DNA of 64,000 nucleotides from JAEYZS01 sp964469265 (GCA_964469265.1 CAYXYF010000002.1:62001-126000); one strand, 5' to 3'; shown: positions 50,820 to 60,169, numbered from the stretch's first letter. Numbers and translations: made by a program. Notes: generated by a model from the letters alone, not told the origin.

Positions 50820-52456
50820 ATTAAATCTAATCCGCGCTCTTCTGCGCTTTTACGTGCGTCTTCGTATCCGGCATCCATGTGGCGATATAAACCCATTCCT
50901 GGATCGATGGTTAAGACACGCTTTAACCTTTTATCTGCTGCCTCTGTTCCGTCTGCTACGATCACTTGTCCTGCGTGGAGTGAATAGCCCATGCCCACTC
51001 CTCCACCGTGATGGAAGCTTACCCAAGTTGATCCGCCTGCTATATTTGAGAACGCGTTGAGGATTGGCCAATCAGCTACAGCATCTGAGCCATCTTTCAT
51101 TGCTTCAGTCTCTCTGTTTGGTGAGGCTACAGACCCACAATCAAGGTGGTCTCTTCCGATGACAATCGGAGCACTGACCTTTCCAGTTCGGACAAGCTCA
51201 TTGAATTTCAATCCCGCCAGTGCACGTTCTCCATACTCAAGCCAGCAGATGCGTGCAGGCAAGCCTTGGAACTTGATGCGTTCTTGGGCCATATCAAGCC
51301 ATTTCATTAAAGGTTTTTTATGAGGGAAAAGCTCCCGAATAGCGTTGTCAGTCACTTCAATGTCTTTAGGGTCACCTGAAAGAGCAACCCATCTGAACGG
51401 TCCTGAGCCTTTGCAAAAAAGCGGTCTAATGTATTCTGGAACAAAACCTGGAATATCAAATGCGTTTTCTACTCCGCCCTTTTGAGCCATCGCGCGAATG
51501 TTGTTTCCATAATCAAAAGTTATTGCGCCACGCTTTTTCATTTCAAGCATACCTTGAACATGACTTGCAATGCTTTGGATTGATCTTTCAACATAGGTCT
51601 TTGGATCGCTTTTTCGTAAATCACCTGCTTGCTTAAGATCAAGTCCTTTAGGAATATAACCCACCAATGGATCGTGCGCGGATGTTTGATCAGTGAGAAG
51701 GTCTGGAATAAAGTTCCGCTTGATAAGTTCATGAATCACTTCGCTCATGTTTCCACAAAGTGCAATGCTGACAGCCTTACCTTCAGCCTTGTATTTATTT
51801 ACTCTTTCAATTGCATCATCAATATCGGTCGCTAATTCATCAACGTATTTTGTATCAAGGCGCTTTTGGATACGTGTCGGATCTACCTCAACACCTAAGA
51901 CCACAGCTCCAGCAAAAACCCCTGCTAAAGGCTGAGCGCCACCCATGCCACCAAGCCCCGCGGTGAGGAGCACCTTACCTTTTAAGTCGCCGCCGAAGTG
52001 TTTTCTTCCAGCTTCAACAAATGTCTCATAGGTTCCTTGAACAATCCCCTGGCTGCCAATATAAATCCACGACCCAGCAGTCATTTGCCCATACATCATA
52101 AGACCTTTTTTATCGAGCTCATTAAAGTGTTCCCAGTTCGCCCAGTTGGGTACAAGGTTGGAGTTTGCAAGAAGAACTCTTGGCGCGTCTTCGTGGGTTT
52201 CAAAAATACCCACGGGCTTACCTGACTGAATAAGAAGTGATTGGTTATTTTCAAGACGTTTTAAGCATTCTAAAATTTTATCATAGCATTCCCAGTTGCG
52301 AGCCGCTTTTCCAATACCACCATAGACAACAAGATCCTCTGGTCGTTCAGCAACATCTGGATCAAGGTTGTTTTGAATCATTCTAAAAGCAGCTTCTTGA
52401 AGCCAACCTTTGCAATGGAGTTTTGTACCTGTCGGAGCCTTAACCGTTCTTGCCAT
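50813..52456 (-). CDS. hutU: Urocanate hydratase
   Basis: A 547-residue NAD-dependent enzyme of histidine degradation (second step). The ATG at 52456 follows AGAGG at 5 bases, and an upstream GTG lies inside that site. Motifs: LTAGLGGMGGAQPLAGVFAG (NAD-binding glycine pattern), the DQTSAHDPLVGYIPKG loop, FDYGNNIRAMA, FVPEYIRPLFCKGSGPFRW and HHGGGVGMGYSLHAGQVIVA. It lies below the FliG-like gene and is coupled to hutI. Confidence 0.97.
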   Translation of the reverse strand: MARTVKAPTGTKLHCKGWLQEAAFRMIQNNLDPDVAERPEDLVVYGGIGKAARNWECYDKILECLKRLENNQSLLIQSGKPVGIFETHEDAPRVLLANSNLVPNWANWEHFNELDKKGLMMYGQMTAGSWIYIGSQGIVQGTYETFVEAGRKHFGGDLKGKVLLTAGLGGMGGAQPLAGVFAGAVVLGVEVDPTRIQKRLDTKYVDELATDIDDAIERVNKYKAEGKAVSIALCGNMSEVIHELIKRNFIPDLLTDQTSAHDPLVGYIPKGLDLKQAGDLRKSDPKTYVERSIQSIASHVQGMLEMKKRGAITFDYGNNIRAMAQKGGVENAFDIPGFVPEYIRPLFCKGSGPFRWVALSGDPKDIEVTDNAIRELFPHKKPLMKWLDMAQERIKFQGLPARICWLEYGERALAGLKFNELVRTGKVSAPIVIGRDHLDCGSVASPNRETEAMKDGSDAVADWPILNAFSNIAGGSTWVSFHHGGGVGMGYSLHAGQVIVADGTEAADKRLKRVLTIDPGMGLYRHMDAGYEDARKSAEERGLDLIW

Positions 52457-52639
52457 AAACACCTCTTTGAATAGGATTTTATAGCTACCACAGAAAGATA
52501 CGAGTTCCTATCAAACGGTAAAGCTGTGCCTATGGTAGCAATACCGCGTTATGAGATCTCTCATTTAGCAGATGCGAAACACTTGGGGAGAGATGCGACA
52601 GTACCTGGCGCGAGGCTCGCCCAAGGAAGTAACTACCTT

Positions 52640-53296
52640 TTAGGCGATTTTTTTGATTTGGGCTAGCTTGCCTTCGGCTTGATTTAGTTTTTCTCGGAGA
52701 GAGGTGTTTTCGCCTTTGAGTTCGAAGATTTTTTTCTTAAGATCTTCAAGGTCTTTTGTTTCATGGATGCTCACTGTATCTACCTCAGTCTGCTTAATCA
52801 CACTGTGGCCCGATCCCTGACCTGAAAGTAATTTATCTTCAAATTCCGAATTCACCACCAGCTGAGGGTCGATGCGATCTAGATGCAAGAACCCGTCAGA
52901 TATCATTTTTCTAACATGGGCTAAAATATGCATGAAGGATGTGGAAATTTCCGCAACTTCGGGTTTACGCTCAGAAATGTCTTCTTCGATTTTTCTCCGG
53001 CGCGAATGATTTAAGGTCTTTAAGACACGGTCTTTTGAGTCTGTATCCATACCGAACGTTGCAATAGCAATGGTCATGTCATTAAGGCTACCGCTGATTT
53101 CTGCAATGGTATTATCGTCCCAAGAAAAAATCTTTTTTACAGAGAGCATCTTTGTCTTTACAGCCTCGGCCCAATTCATATCCTCTTCTTCGATCATCTT
53201 AAGGAACTTTTCTTGCTTTTGTGGCCCACAAGTTTCCATCAAGATCAATAACTGTAAAAATCCACCTTTTTTCTTGTACCGCTCAAGCATTCCCAT
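52640..53296 (-). CDS. FliG-like domain protein with C-terminal coiled coil
   Basis: A 218-residue protein. Residues 5-105 read like a FliG middle/C-terminal domain: LLILMETCGPQKQEKFLKMI, MLSVKKIFSWDDNTIAEI, and LNHSRRRKIEEDI, the latter resembling 'mskR....i.Edl' of FliG. No flagellar gene is near. A helical region (110-165) and a coiled coil (about 180-218, DLEDLKKKIFELKGENTSLR) follow. It lacks FliG's charged motor helix that I can recognise, so it is more likely a FliG-fold adaptor. AGGAG precedes the ATG. It sits between hutH and hutU on the same strand. The family call is tentative. Confidence 0.55.
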   Translation of the reverse strand: MGMLERYKKKGGFLQLLILMETCGPQKQEKFLKMIEEEDMNWAEAVKTKMLSVKKIFSWDDNTIAEISGSLNDMTIAIATFGMDTDSKDRVLKTLNHSRRRKIEEDISERKPEVAEISTSFMHILAHVRKMISDGFLHLDRIDPQLVVNSEFEDKLLSGQGSGHSVIKQTEVDTVSIHETKDLEDLKKKIFELKGENTSLREKLNQAEGKLAQIKKIA

Positions 53297-53375
53297 AGTT
53301 AGCTCCTCTCCAAATCCTTTCGGTAAATTGGAAGAGGAATATTAAAAAAACCTAATTCTGTTTCACTTCGAGACA

Positions 53376-54893
53376 TTAGAGCTCAAGAACTGGCAAGACC
53401 TTTCCTAATTCGTCAGTGGAAATCAACTCACGAATCATCTTAATGTCGTTTGCGAATATACGATCTTTTTCTGCAAAGGGAACCTTAGTGCGAATAAGAT
53501 CGTAAGCTTTCTTAACAACTCCAGCTGGCTCAAGCGGCTTTAATAGGTCTAATGCTTGCGTTGCACTCAAAAGTTCCATTGCTACAACATTTTCTGCGTT
53601 ATCAACAATTTGTCCAAACTTTCTTGCCGCAATGGTCCCCATGGAGACATGATCTTCTTTATCCGCTGACGTGGGAATGCTATCCACGGATGCTGGATGC
53701 GAAAGAATTTTATTTTCACTCACTAAAGAGGCTGCCGCCACTTGCACAATCATGTGTCCAGAATTTAAACCCGAATCAGGCGCTAAAAATGCAGGCAAGC
53801 CGCTCATCGCAGGATTAATGAGTTTTTCAATACGACACTCAGAAATATTTGCCATTGCAGACATAGCGATGGCCATAAAATCCAGTTGAAAAGCCACGGG
53901 TTCACCGTGAAAGTTTCCGCATGATAAAATCTTGTCGTGCTCATCAAAAACCAACGGATTATCGGTAGAAGAGTTTGCTTCAATTTCTAAAGTTTTTAAT
54001 CCCGTTCTAAGAGCGTCTTTTGCAGCGCCGTGGACTTGAGGCATACATCTCAGAGAATATGCATCTTGTACTCGAGAGCAATTCGCGTGGCTCTCAGCTA
54101 TGGGTGAAGTTTCTCCAAGAATTTTTAAAAGATTATTTGCAGTAACAGACTCACCAGGATGCGCTCTTGTTGCTGAAATTAACGGATCAAATGCTGTACG
54201 TGTACCTAACAACGCTTCAAGAGTCATTGCCCCTGCAAGATCCACTGTCCACGCAAGCCTTCTTGCTCGGTAAAGATGTAGCAACCCTACTGCCGTCATG
54301 ACCTGACATCCGTTAATTAACGAAAGACCTTCTTTGGCTTGAAGCTCTAAAGGCTCAATTCCTTTTTCTTTTAAAACTCCTTCAACGGGAACTGCTTTTC
54401 CGTTTTGCCAAACTTCTCCCTCACCAATAATAGCTAGCGCTAAGTGTGATAGTGGAGCCAAGTCTCCGCTTGCTCCAACGCTTCCCTGTTGCGGAATAAC
54501 AGGTACAAGATCGTTATTTAAAAATTCTAATATTTTTTCGACAACATCAACTCGTATCCCGCTATGGCCTCTTGAAAGGGCATTGGCTCTTAAAAGCATT
54601 ATCGCACGGGATTCCGCCTTCGTGAATGGTGCTCCCACCCCACAGCAGTGTGAACGAATAAGATTCTTTTGTAACTCGACAAGATTCTCATCGGAAATTT
54701 TTACTGAACTGAGAGCGCCAAAGCCCGTGTTAACGCCGTAGACTGCCTCATTGTTTTTAAGTTTCCCGATAATGTAATCACGAGATTTTTGAATCAGCTT
54801 TTTTGAAGAATCACTTAAGCCTACTTTTGCATTGTTATGAGCGACATCCCAAACGTGATCTAGATTTAAACTCTCACCAGTGATCTTAATCAT
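53376..54893 (-). CDS. hutH: Histidine ammonia-lyase
   Basis: A 505-residue enzyme removing ammonia from His to give urocanate. The MIO cofactor forms from A141-S142-G143 in GSVGASGDLAPLSHLAL. Y53 (VYGVNTGFG) and the SLINGCQVMTA and NFHGEPVAFQLDFMAIA stretches are typical. It starts 13 bases after the rpe stop, so is likely co-transcribed with def-fmt-rpe. GGAGAG lies 8 bases before the ATG. No formiminoglutamase (hutG) is visible to complete the pathway. Confidence 0.97.
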   Translation of the reverse strand: MIKITGESLNLDHVWDVAHNNAKVGLSDSSKKLIQKSRDYIIGKLKNNEAVYGVNTGFGALSSVKISDENLVELQKNLIRSHCCGVGAPFTKAESRAIMLLRANALSRGHSGIRVDVVEKILEFLNNDLVPVIPQQGSVGASGDLAPLSHLALAIIGEGEVWQNGKAVPVEGVLKEKGIEPLELQAKEGLSLINGCQVMTAVGLLHLYRARRLAWTVDLAGAMTLEALLGTRTAFDPLISATRAHPGESVTANNLLKILGETSPIAESHANCSRVQDAYSLRCMPQVHGAAKDALRTGLKTLEIEANSSTDNPLVFDEHDKILSCGNFHGEPVAFQLDFMAIAMSAMANISECRIEKLINPAMSGLPAFLAPDSGLNSGHMIVQVAAASLVSENKILSHPASVDSIPTSADKEDHVSMGTIAARKFGQIVDNAENVVAMELLSATQALDLLKPLEPAGVVKKAYDLIRTKVPFAEKDRIFANDIKMIRELISTDELGKVLPVLEL

Positions 54894-54906
54894 TTTACTC
54901 TCTCCA

Positions 54907-55596
54907 CTACCTTAAAGATTCAATTGCATCTTTATATGCCTCAACAGAACTCTTACCGCCAGTTTTACTTGCACCAAAAATATAGCTGCCAGCGACAAAG
55001 GCCGTGGCACCCGCCTCTCGGCAAATTTTGGCAGTTTCACTGTTGATACCACCATCGACTTCGATATGAATATCAAGGCCTCGTCTTTCAATTTCTTTTT
55101 TTAAAACCGAAATCTTTTCAACCTGATCGGACATGAATTTCTGCCCGCCGAATCCAGGCTCAACCGTCATAACCAATACCAAATTCACTTCGTCAAGATA
55201 CGGAAGGATCTCTGAAACAGGTGTTCTTGGTCTTAGTGTAATACCAGGTTTTACGTTCTGTACGCGAATCGCTTTTAAAACCTCTCGAGGATTATCCGTG
55301 GACTCAACATGGATCGTCAGGTAATCACTTCCTGCCTCAATGAACTGATTAATGTACTTTTCAGGCTTTTCAATCATAAGGTGAACATCAAGAGGGATTT
55401 TTGCTGACCGCTTGATTGCTTTTACAACGACCGGACCGATCGTAATATTATCTACAAAGTGTCCATCCATGACGTCCACATGGAGCCAATCTGCGTTGGC
55501 CTCAGTAACGGCCTGGATTTCGTTCTGCAAATTTGCAAAGTCACAAGATAGTAAACTCGGTGCTATTATGCTTTTCTTTTCTGATTTAGGCGCCAA
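54907..55596 (-). CDS. rpe: Ribulose-phosphate 3-epimerase
   Basis: A 229-residue TIM-barrel enzyme of the pentose phosphate pathway. Seen: SLLSCDFANLQNEI, WLHVDVMDGHFVDNITIGP (metal ligands His and Asp), LDVHLMIEKPEKYI, TVEPGFGGQKFM and IEVDGGINSETAK. The start overlaps the fmt stop by 11 bases. It is the last housekeeping gene before the hut genes. Confidence 0.97.
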   Translation of the reverse strand: MAPKSEKKSIIAPSLLSCDFANLQNEIQAVTEANADWLHVDVMDGHFVDNITIGPVVVKAIKRSAKIPLDVHLMIEKPEKYINQFIEAGSDYLTIHVESTDNPREVLKAIRVQNVKPGITLRPRTPVSEILPYLDEVNLVLVMTVEPGFGGQKFMSDQVEKISVLKKEIERRGLDIHIEVDGGINSETAKICREAGATAFVAGSYIFGASKTGGKSSVEAYKDAIESLR

Positions 55597-56533
55597 GCTT
55601 TTCTCCTTTTTTTATTTGATGACCTCTAAGGAAATCTTCCACAGCCATCTTAGCCTTTCCTTCCAGTTGCACTTCAAGAACCCTGACCAATTGATCCGAC
55701 GTTCCTACACAAAAAGAATCAGACTCAACTTCTATAACTTTTCCTGCATCCGCAGGAGCGTTTGCAATTCCAGTACTCTTTGCTTTAATAATTTTTAACT
55801 TCTTACCATCCCAATGGGTCCACGTTCCTGGCCACATATCAAATGCACGAACTTTATTTACTATCGTCTGCGAAGGCTCTGCCCAACTGATCTGCCCTTC
55901 TTCTTTTTTGAGTTTTTTTGCAATGGTGACTTCGGACTCATCTTGCTTTTCGCCAGTGAGATTCCCTCGGATATAATCCATAAGTTCTATTTCCAAAAGT
56001 TCAGACGATAACACCTTTAATTTCTCATACACTCTTGAGGCAGTATCCTCTTCAGCCAGGGGTATTTTTCGCACTCCTAACACGGGACCTGCATCGAGTG
56101 CCTTTACAACAATTTGAAGGGCAACCCCAGTTTCGATATCCCCTGCTTCAATTGCGCGTTGAATGGGCGCTGCACCTCTCCATCGCGGAAGCAAACTTCC
56201 ATGAATGTTCACTGCTCCGTAGGGAAATAGACTTAAAAATTCTTGGGAGACAATTTGTCCAAAAGCAATCACAACCGCAACGTCGGCCTTTAGAGTTTTT
56301 AAATGATCAATAAACTCTGGCGTATTCACGCTCTCAGTGTTCACAACCTTAAGGCCCAGCTCAAGGGCTGCTTCTTTCACGGGGGTTGGTTGGATCTGCA
56401 TTTTACGCCCACTAGGACGGTCGGGCTGAGTAATAACCTCAACAATATGATAATGCTCATCGCTTGCCATGCTTTTTAAGGGACCGACTGCAAAATCTGG
56501 AGTTCCTAAGAAAACAACTCGTACCTTACTCAT
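55586..56533 (-). CDS. fmt: Methionyl-tRNA formyltransferase
   Basis: A 315-residue enzyme formylating initiator Met-tRNA with 10-formyl-THF. Motifs: VVFLGTPDFAVGPL, NIHGSLLPRWRGAAPIQRAI with the catalytic Asn/His, LDAGPVLGVRKIPL and the C-terminal domain KVRAFDMWPGTWTHWDGKK. It follows def by 52 bases, the usual def-fmt order, and overlaps rpe. Confidence 0.97.
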   Translation of the reverse strand: MSKVRVVFLGTPDFAVGPLKSMASDEHYHIVEVITQPDRPSGRKMQIQPTPVKEAALELGLKVVNTESVNTPEFIDHLKTLKADVAVVIAFGQIVSQEFLSLFPYGAVNIHGSLLPRWRGAAPIQRAIEAGDIETGVALQIVVKALDAGPVLGVRKIPLAEEDTASRVYEKLKVLSSELLEIELMDYIRGNLTGEKQDESEVTIAKKLKKEEGQISWAEPSQTIVNKVRAFDMWPGTWTHWDGKKLKIIKAKSTGIANAPADAGKVIEVESDSFCVGTSDQLVRVLEVQLEGKAKMAVEDFLRGHQIKKGEKLGA

Positions 56534-56585
56534 GGGCCTAAGGTATCAGCTTCTCTTTCTTTTTTGCAAAGGTTTAAATCTAGAA

Positions 56586-57155
56586 TTATAAAGGTGCTTT
56601 TTCAGTCTCAACTTCGTATCCAAACTTTTTAATGCGGTCTTTAATGCGATTGGATTTTAAGAAACTCAACCGATCGATAAAAAGCTTACCATCAAGATGA
56701 TCAATTTCATGCTGGATACAAATCGCTAAAAGCCCATCCGTCTTGATTTCAACTTTTTCACCCTTGGTGTTGATATATTCGGCTTCAATGTACTCAGCTC
56801 GCTCGACGTTTTCCACGTAGCCTGGAACACTAAGGCAGCCTTCTCCGTAGACGGTTTTTCCTTTTTTAAACTTAATTTCTGGATTAATCAGAACTAGCGG
56901 ATATTCGACAGCTTTTTCAAGCTCAGTCATACCTTCTTCGACTGGATTTCCGTCATCATCATGGGGTCGAGTATCGATGACAATCAGCCGCTCAAGACGG
57001 CCTACCTGAGGAGCCGCCAGGCCCACTCCATTGGAATGGTACATGGTCTCAAGCATGTGCTTTGAGTATTCAACAAGCTCCTCTTTTACCTCTTTTACTG
57101 GCACGGAGATCTCGCGTAATTTTGGATTTGGATAAGTCAAAATTTCTAATAACAT
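56586..57155 (-). CDS. def: Peptide deformylase
   Basis: A 189-residue metalloenzyme removing the N-formyl group from nascent proteins. Motif 1 is GVGLAAPQVG, motif 2 EGCLSVPG with metal ligand C107, and motif 3 QHEIDHLDG with H149, E150 and H153. It follows the LptG-like gene by 17 bases, and is probably co-transcribed with it and with fmt. Confidence 0.98.
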   Translation of the reverse strand: MLLEILTYPNPKLREISVPVKEVKEELVEYSKHMLETMYHSNGVGLAAPQVGRLERLIVIDTRPHDDDGNPVEEGMTELEKAVEYPLVLINPEIKFKKGKTVYGEGCLSVPGYVENVERAEYIEAEYINTKGEKVEIKTDGLLAICIQHEIDHLDGKLFIDRLSFLKSNRIKDRIKKFGYEVETEKAPL

Positions 57156-57172
57156 ATACTGATTTTAACGCA

Positions 57173-58252
57173 TTATTTCTTAAGTCGCAAGAGGAAGAAA
57201 GTCGATAGGGAAAGCATGAAAATATTAGGCAGCCACGCACTCAAAATAGGAGACAAATAGCCGTGTCGTCCCATGGTTAATCCTATGCTAAATAGTGACC
57301 AATACCCAAATGCAAGTCCTAGGCATACTCCCACACTCATCATCCGTGAGCCCGCACGTGGATTAAAGACGCTAAATGGAATACCGATAAATGACATCAC
57401 AAATGCAGCCAACGCATACCCGAATTTTGAGTGCAAATCGACCTCGTATCGCAAGGTATTTAAACCAGCTTCTTTATTCTTTTTTATGTACTGTTTTAGC
57501 TCCCGAATGGAGACGACCTCTGAGAACTTTGAAGATTCTTGAATCTCTCCGATTTCATCATCAATTAAGATCGATTTTTCCTCAAAGGACTGATTCATAG
57601 GGAAACTTGTGTCTCCAGTAAAGAGCGTCACCGCACCATCATAGAGCTTCCATTCCCCCGTCGTAAGCTTGGCTGTTCTTGCTGTAACAGTTTGGACTAA
57701 GTTCCATTTGTCGTCGAAGTAATAAAACGAAAGGCCTTGTGCTGTTTGAGAGTCAGCCTCGAAGGTTTTAATATTAAAAAGCATGTTGTTTTGTCTGTAC
57801 CAGATTTTGGCGTTCTTCACTGCGGAATACATTCCAGGACGATCTTTAATCTCTACAAACCACGTATAGTTTTTCTTTTTGTTAGTGATGGGCAGAATAC
57901 GGTCACTCATCCAAAAAGACATTACGGTTACTGCAGAGACGATAATAAGGATTGGCGCACTGACCCTAGCTAAACTATTTCCAATACTAAAAAGCGCTAC
58001 GAGTTCGCTGTTTCTATTGAGCCCGCCTAAAGTAAAAAGGGTTGCAATCAAACAAGCTGCAGGCAAAAGCTGATAAATAACGGCGGGAGTGGAGTAAAGA
58101 TAAAACTTCACCATGTTAATGAAAGGAGTTTGTACTCCCACAAAGTTCGATAAAGCGTCGATAGTTAAAAAAAGGCTCACCAATACGACAATGCTTCCGA
58201 GGAAGTATCCCAAAAAAAGCTTCGCAATATATTTGTCGATAATATCTAACAC
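57173..58252 (-). CDS. lptG: LptF/LptG-family permease (YjgQ-like)
   Basis: A 359-residue inner-membrane protein of the LptF/G family that extracts lipopolysaccharide for transport to the outer membrane. The order is membrane helices at about 12-32, 54-80 and 96-118, a periplasmic beta domain (125-265), then three further helices (275-357). Family marks are LLPAACLIATLFTLGGLNRN SEL and GIPFSVFNPRAGSRMMSVGV. It starts 94 bases from the divergent REC gene and leads the minus-strand run towards def. LptF and LptG cannot be told apart with certainty here. Confidence 0.85.
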   Translation of the reverse strand: MLDIIDKYIAKLFLGYFLGSIVVLVSLFLTIDALSNFVGVQTPFINMVKFYLYSTPAVIYQLLPAACLIATLFTLGGLNRNSELVALFSIGNSLARVSAPILIIVSAVTVMSFWMSDRILPITNKKKNYTWFVEIKDRPGMYSAVKNAKIWYRQNNMLFNIKTFEADSQTAQGLSFYYFDDKWNLVQTVTARTAKLTTGEWKLYDGAVTLFTGDTSFPMNQSFEEKSILIDDEIGEIQESSKFSEVVSIRELKQYIKKNKEAGLNTLRYEVDLHSKFGYALAAFVMSFIGIPFSVFNPRAGSRMMSVGVCLGLAFGYWSLFSIGLTMGRHGYLSPILSAWLPNIFMLSLSTFFLLRLKK

Positions 58253-58317
58253 GGATTAATAATATACTTAAAGCCTCGTATTTTCGAATCTTTTTTTGGT
58301 TAAACTCGACTTGGCTG

Positions 58318-58346
58318 TTGACTCTGTTTTTTAAAAATCGTTTACT
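58318..58346 (+). promoter_or_regulatory. Candidate promoter of the REC-domain gene
   Basis: TTGACT (58318-58323), 17-base spacer and TTTACT (58341-58346). The ATG follows 9 bases after the -10 and no Shine-Dalgarno is visible, so the transcript may be nearly leaderless. The -10 is only 4 of 6. Confidence 0.4.
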
Positions 58347-58355
58347 TTGGTATAT

Positions 58356-59348
58356 ATGGCTTTACGCGTCTTATTGGCAGATAATAGCGAAACAATCAAA
58401 AAAGTAATCCAATTGACTCTTAAGGATTTCGATATTGATTTAAGAGTAGTCACATTGGGTGTCGATGTCTTAGACGTGGCTCTTCAATTCAAACCAGATA
58501 TTATTTTCGTAGACATTTTGCTACAAAAAAAGAACGGCTACGAAGTCTCAAAAGAAATCAAAAATAATGTAAATCTCAAAGACACTCCAGTTGTTCTGAT
58601 GTGGAGCGGATTCATGGAGCTTGATGAGCCTAAGGCCAAGGAGTCCCTAGCCGATGATAGAATTGAAAAGCCATTTGATGCCGAAACATTAAAAAATCTT
58701 GTTACTCAACTGGTGAAAAAGTCTGATGAGCCAGCTGGGAGCATCGAAGACTTTTTAGAAATGCCATCAACGCCGAAAGAACCTACTCCAAAAGCGGGCA
58801 AAAACGATGATCCACTAGCTTCATTAGAAAAGCTGGACAAAGAGTCCGAAAAATTTAAACCGATTGAGCTTCCCGATCTCACCGAAGGATTGGACCAAGA
58901 AGATGATTCCAAACAAGAGCCTGCAGATGAGTTTGAAATGCAGCCCCTCGATAAAACAACGGGCTTTGGGTACCGTGAAACAGAACAAACTAAATCATTT
59001 ATTTTAGATTTACCAGAAGATACAAACGTCGACGCCATTCCACTTGATGTTGAGAATGTTGAAAATGTCGAGGACATGAGCTTCCTTCTTAATCCTGAAA
59101 CTGCCGCAAACTTTCAAATGCCAGGGAAAGAAGCTCCCTCTAAGGAAGTCACCGCCCCTTCAGAGAAGCCACCTGAAATTCCAAGTGCACCACCTGTTCC
59201 TTCAGAAAACGACATTGAAAAGATGGTCCGCGAAGAGGTACGAGAAGTTTTAGAAAAGGTCGCATGGCAAGTCATTCCAGAGCTCGCCGCAGAGATTATC
59301 CGAAAAGAACTTGATCGCCTCCTGCAAGAAAACGAACCTAAACCGTGA
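58356..59348 (+). CDS. REC-domain protein with disordered linker and C-terminal amphipathic helix
   Basis: A 330-residue protein: an N-terminal receiver domain (1-125, MALRVLLADNSETIKKVIQL, phosphoacceptor D53 in IIFVDILLQKKNGYEV, GFMELDEPKAKE and the KPF switch residue), a long acidic Pro/Glu-rich linker (130-280), and a C-terminal helix (285-326, IEKMVREEVREVLEKVAWQV then IPELAAEIIRKELDRL). That helix resembles one in receiver proteins of Myxococcus and other delta-type bacteria, where it is used for polar targeting. There is no DNA-binding domain. The stop overlaps the nadC start by 4 bases. Which kinase acts on it is unknown. Confidence 0.75.
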   Translation: MALRVLLADNSETIKKVIQLTLKDFDIDLRVVTLGVDVLDVALQFKPDIIFVDILLQKKNGYEVSKEIKNNVNLKDTPVVLMWSGFMELDEPKAKESLADDRIEKPFDAETLKNLVTQLVKKSDEPAGSIEDFLEMPSTPKEPTPKAGKNDDPLASLEKLDKESEKFKPIELPDLTEGLDQEDDSKQEPADEFEMQPLDKTTGFGYRETEQTKSFILDLPEDTNVDAIPLDVENVENVEDMSFLLNPETAANFQMPGKEAPSKEVTAPSEKPPEIPSAPPVPSENDIEKMVREEVREVLEKVAWQVIPELAAEIIRKELDRLLQENEPKP

Positions 59349-60169
59349 AAACATCCGAGCTAATTAAATACGCTTTCATTGAAGACATACCCGATCAGGA
59401 CTGCACCACAGAGTCCTTGGCAGTAAAAAGCTATCCTGGATCTGCAAAACTTATTGCAAAAAGCGATTTAGTTTTATCAGGAAGAAAACTTTTTGAAGAA
59501 TGCATTCAGTATCTTGAGCCCCATGTGCAGATAAAGTGGCTATTTGAAGACGGACAAGTCGTTTTAGCGACACAAACAATCTGCACATTAAAAGGAAACT
59601 TAGTAGAGATCATTAAAGCCGAGCGGGTCGCCTTAAACTTTTTAGGAAGACTATCAGGCATTGCTACACTCACAAAACGATTTGCAAACGAAGTTCGAGG
59701 AACAAATACAAAAATTTTAGATACACGTAAAACCACTCCGCTTCTCAGAGAGTTAGAAAAAAAAGCGGTCGTTGATGGTGGAGGCGTGAATCACCGACGC
59801 GATCTTTCAGAACAAGTTATGATTAAAGAAAACCACGTAAGGCTTGCTCAAACCTTAGATCAAGCCATTGATCAAGTTCGCTCCCAGACAAAAAAATTTA
59901 TGACAGTAGAGGCTCATACTCTAGATGACGTCAAAGTCTGCTGTGAAAAACGGGTCAACAGAATCCTACTTGATAATATGGATATCGATACTTTAAAAGA
60001 AGCTTTAAAAATTATTCCAGACGACATTGAAACCGAAGCTTCTGGAAATATGGCTTTAGACCGAGTCAAATCTGTTGCAGAAACTGGTGTTAATTATATC
60101 AGCGTGGGAGCGCTTACGCACTCGGCTCCCGTTGCTGATATAAGCATGATATTTGATTGGAAATCCTAA
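59345..60169 (+). CDS. nadC: Nicotinate-nucleotide pyrophosphorylase (quinolinate phosphoribosyltransferase)
   Basis: A 274-residue enzyme turning quinolinate and PRPP into nicotinate mononucleotide for NAD synthesis. Seen are EDIPDQDCTTESLA, AERVALNFLGRLSGIATLT, LDTRKTTPLLRELEKKAVVD, the KENHV strand and VEAHTLDDV, DNMDID, EASGNM and the ISVGALTHSAPVADISM end. The GTG start overlaps the REC gene stop (GTGA), which indicates translational coupling. The end overlaps a convergent gene by 4 bases. nadA and nadB are not near. Confidence 0.96.
   Translation: MKTSELIKYAFIEDIPDQDCTTESLAVKSYPGSAKLIAKSDLVLSGRKLFEECIQYLEPHVQIKWLFEDGQVVLATQTICTLKGNLVEIIKAERVALNFLGRLSGIATLTKRFANEVRGTNTKILDTRKTTPLLRELEKKAVVDGGGVNHRRDLSEQVMIKENHVRLAQTLDQAIDQVRSQTKKFMTVEAHTLDDVKVCCEKRVNRILLDNMDIDTLKEALKIIPDDIETEASGNMALDRVKSVAETGVNYISVGALTHSAPVADISMIFDWKS

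Noticed and set aside
52484..52539. GCTACCA / TGGTAGC inverted repeat upstream of hutU
   Set aside because: The 7-bp arms are 42 bases apart, so it may be chance; no regulator or consensus fits.
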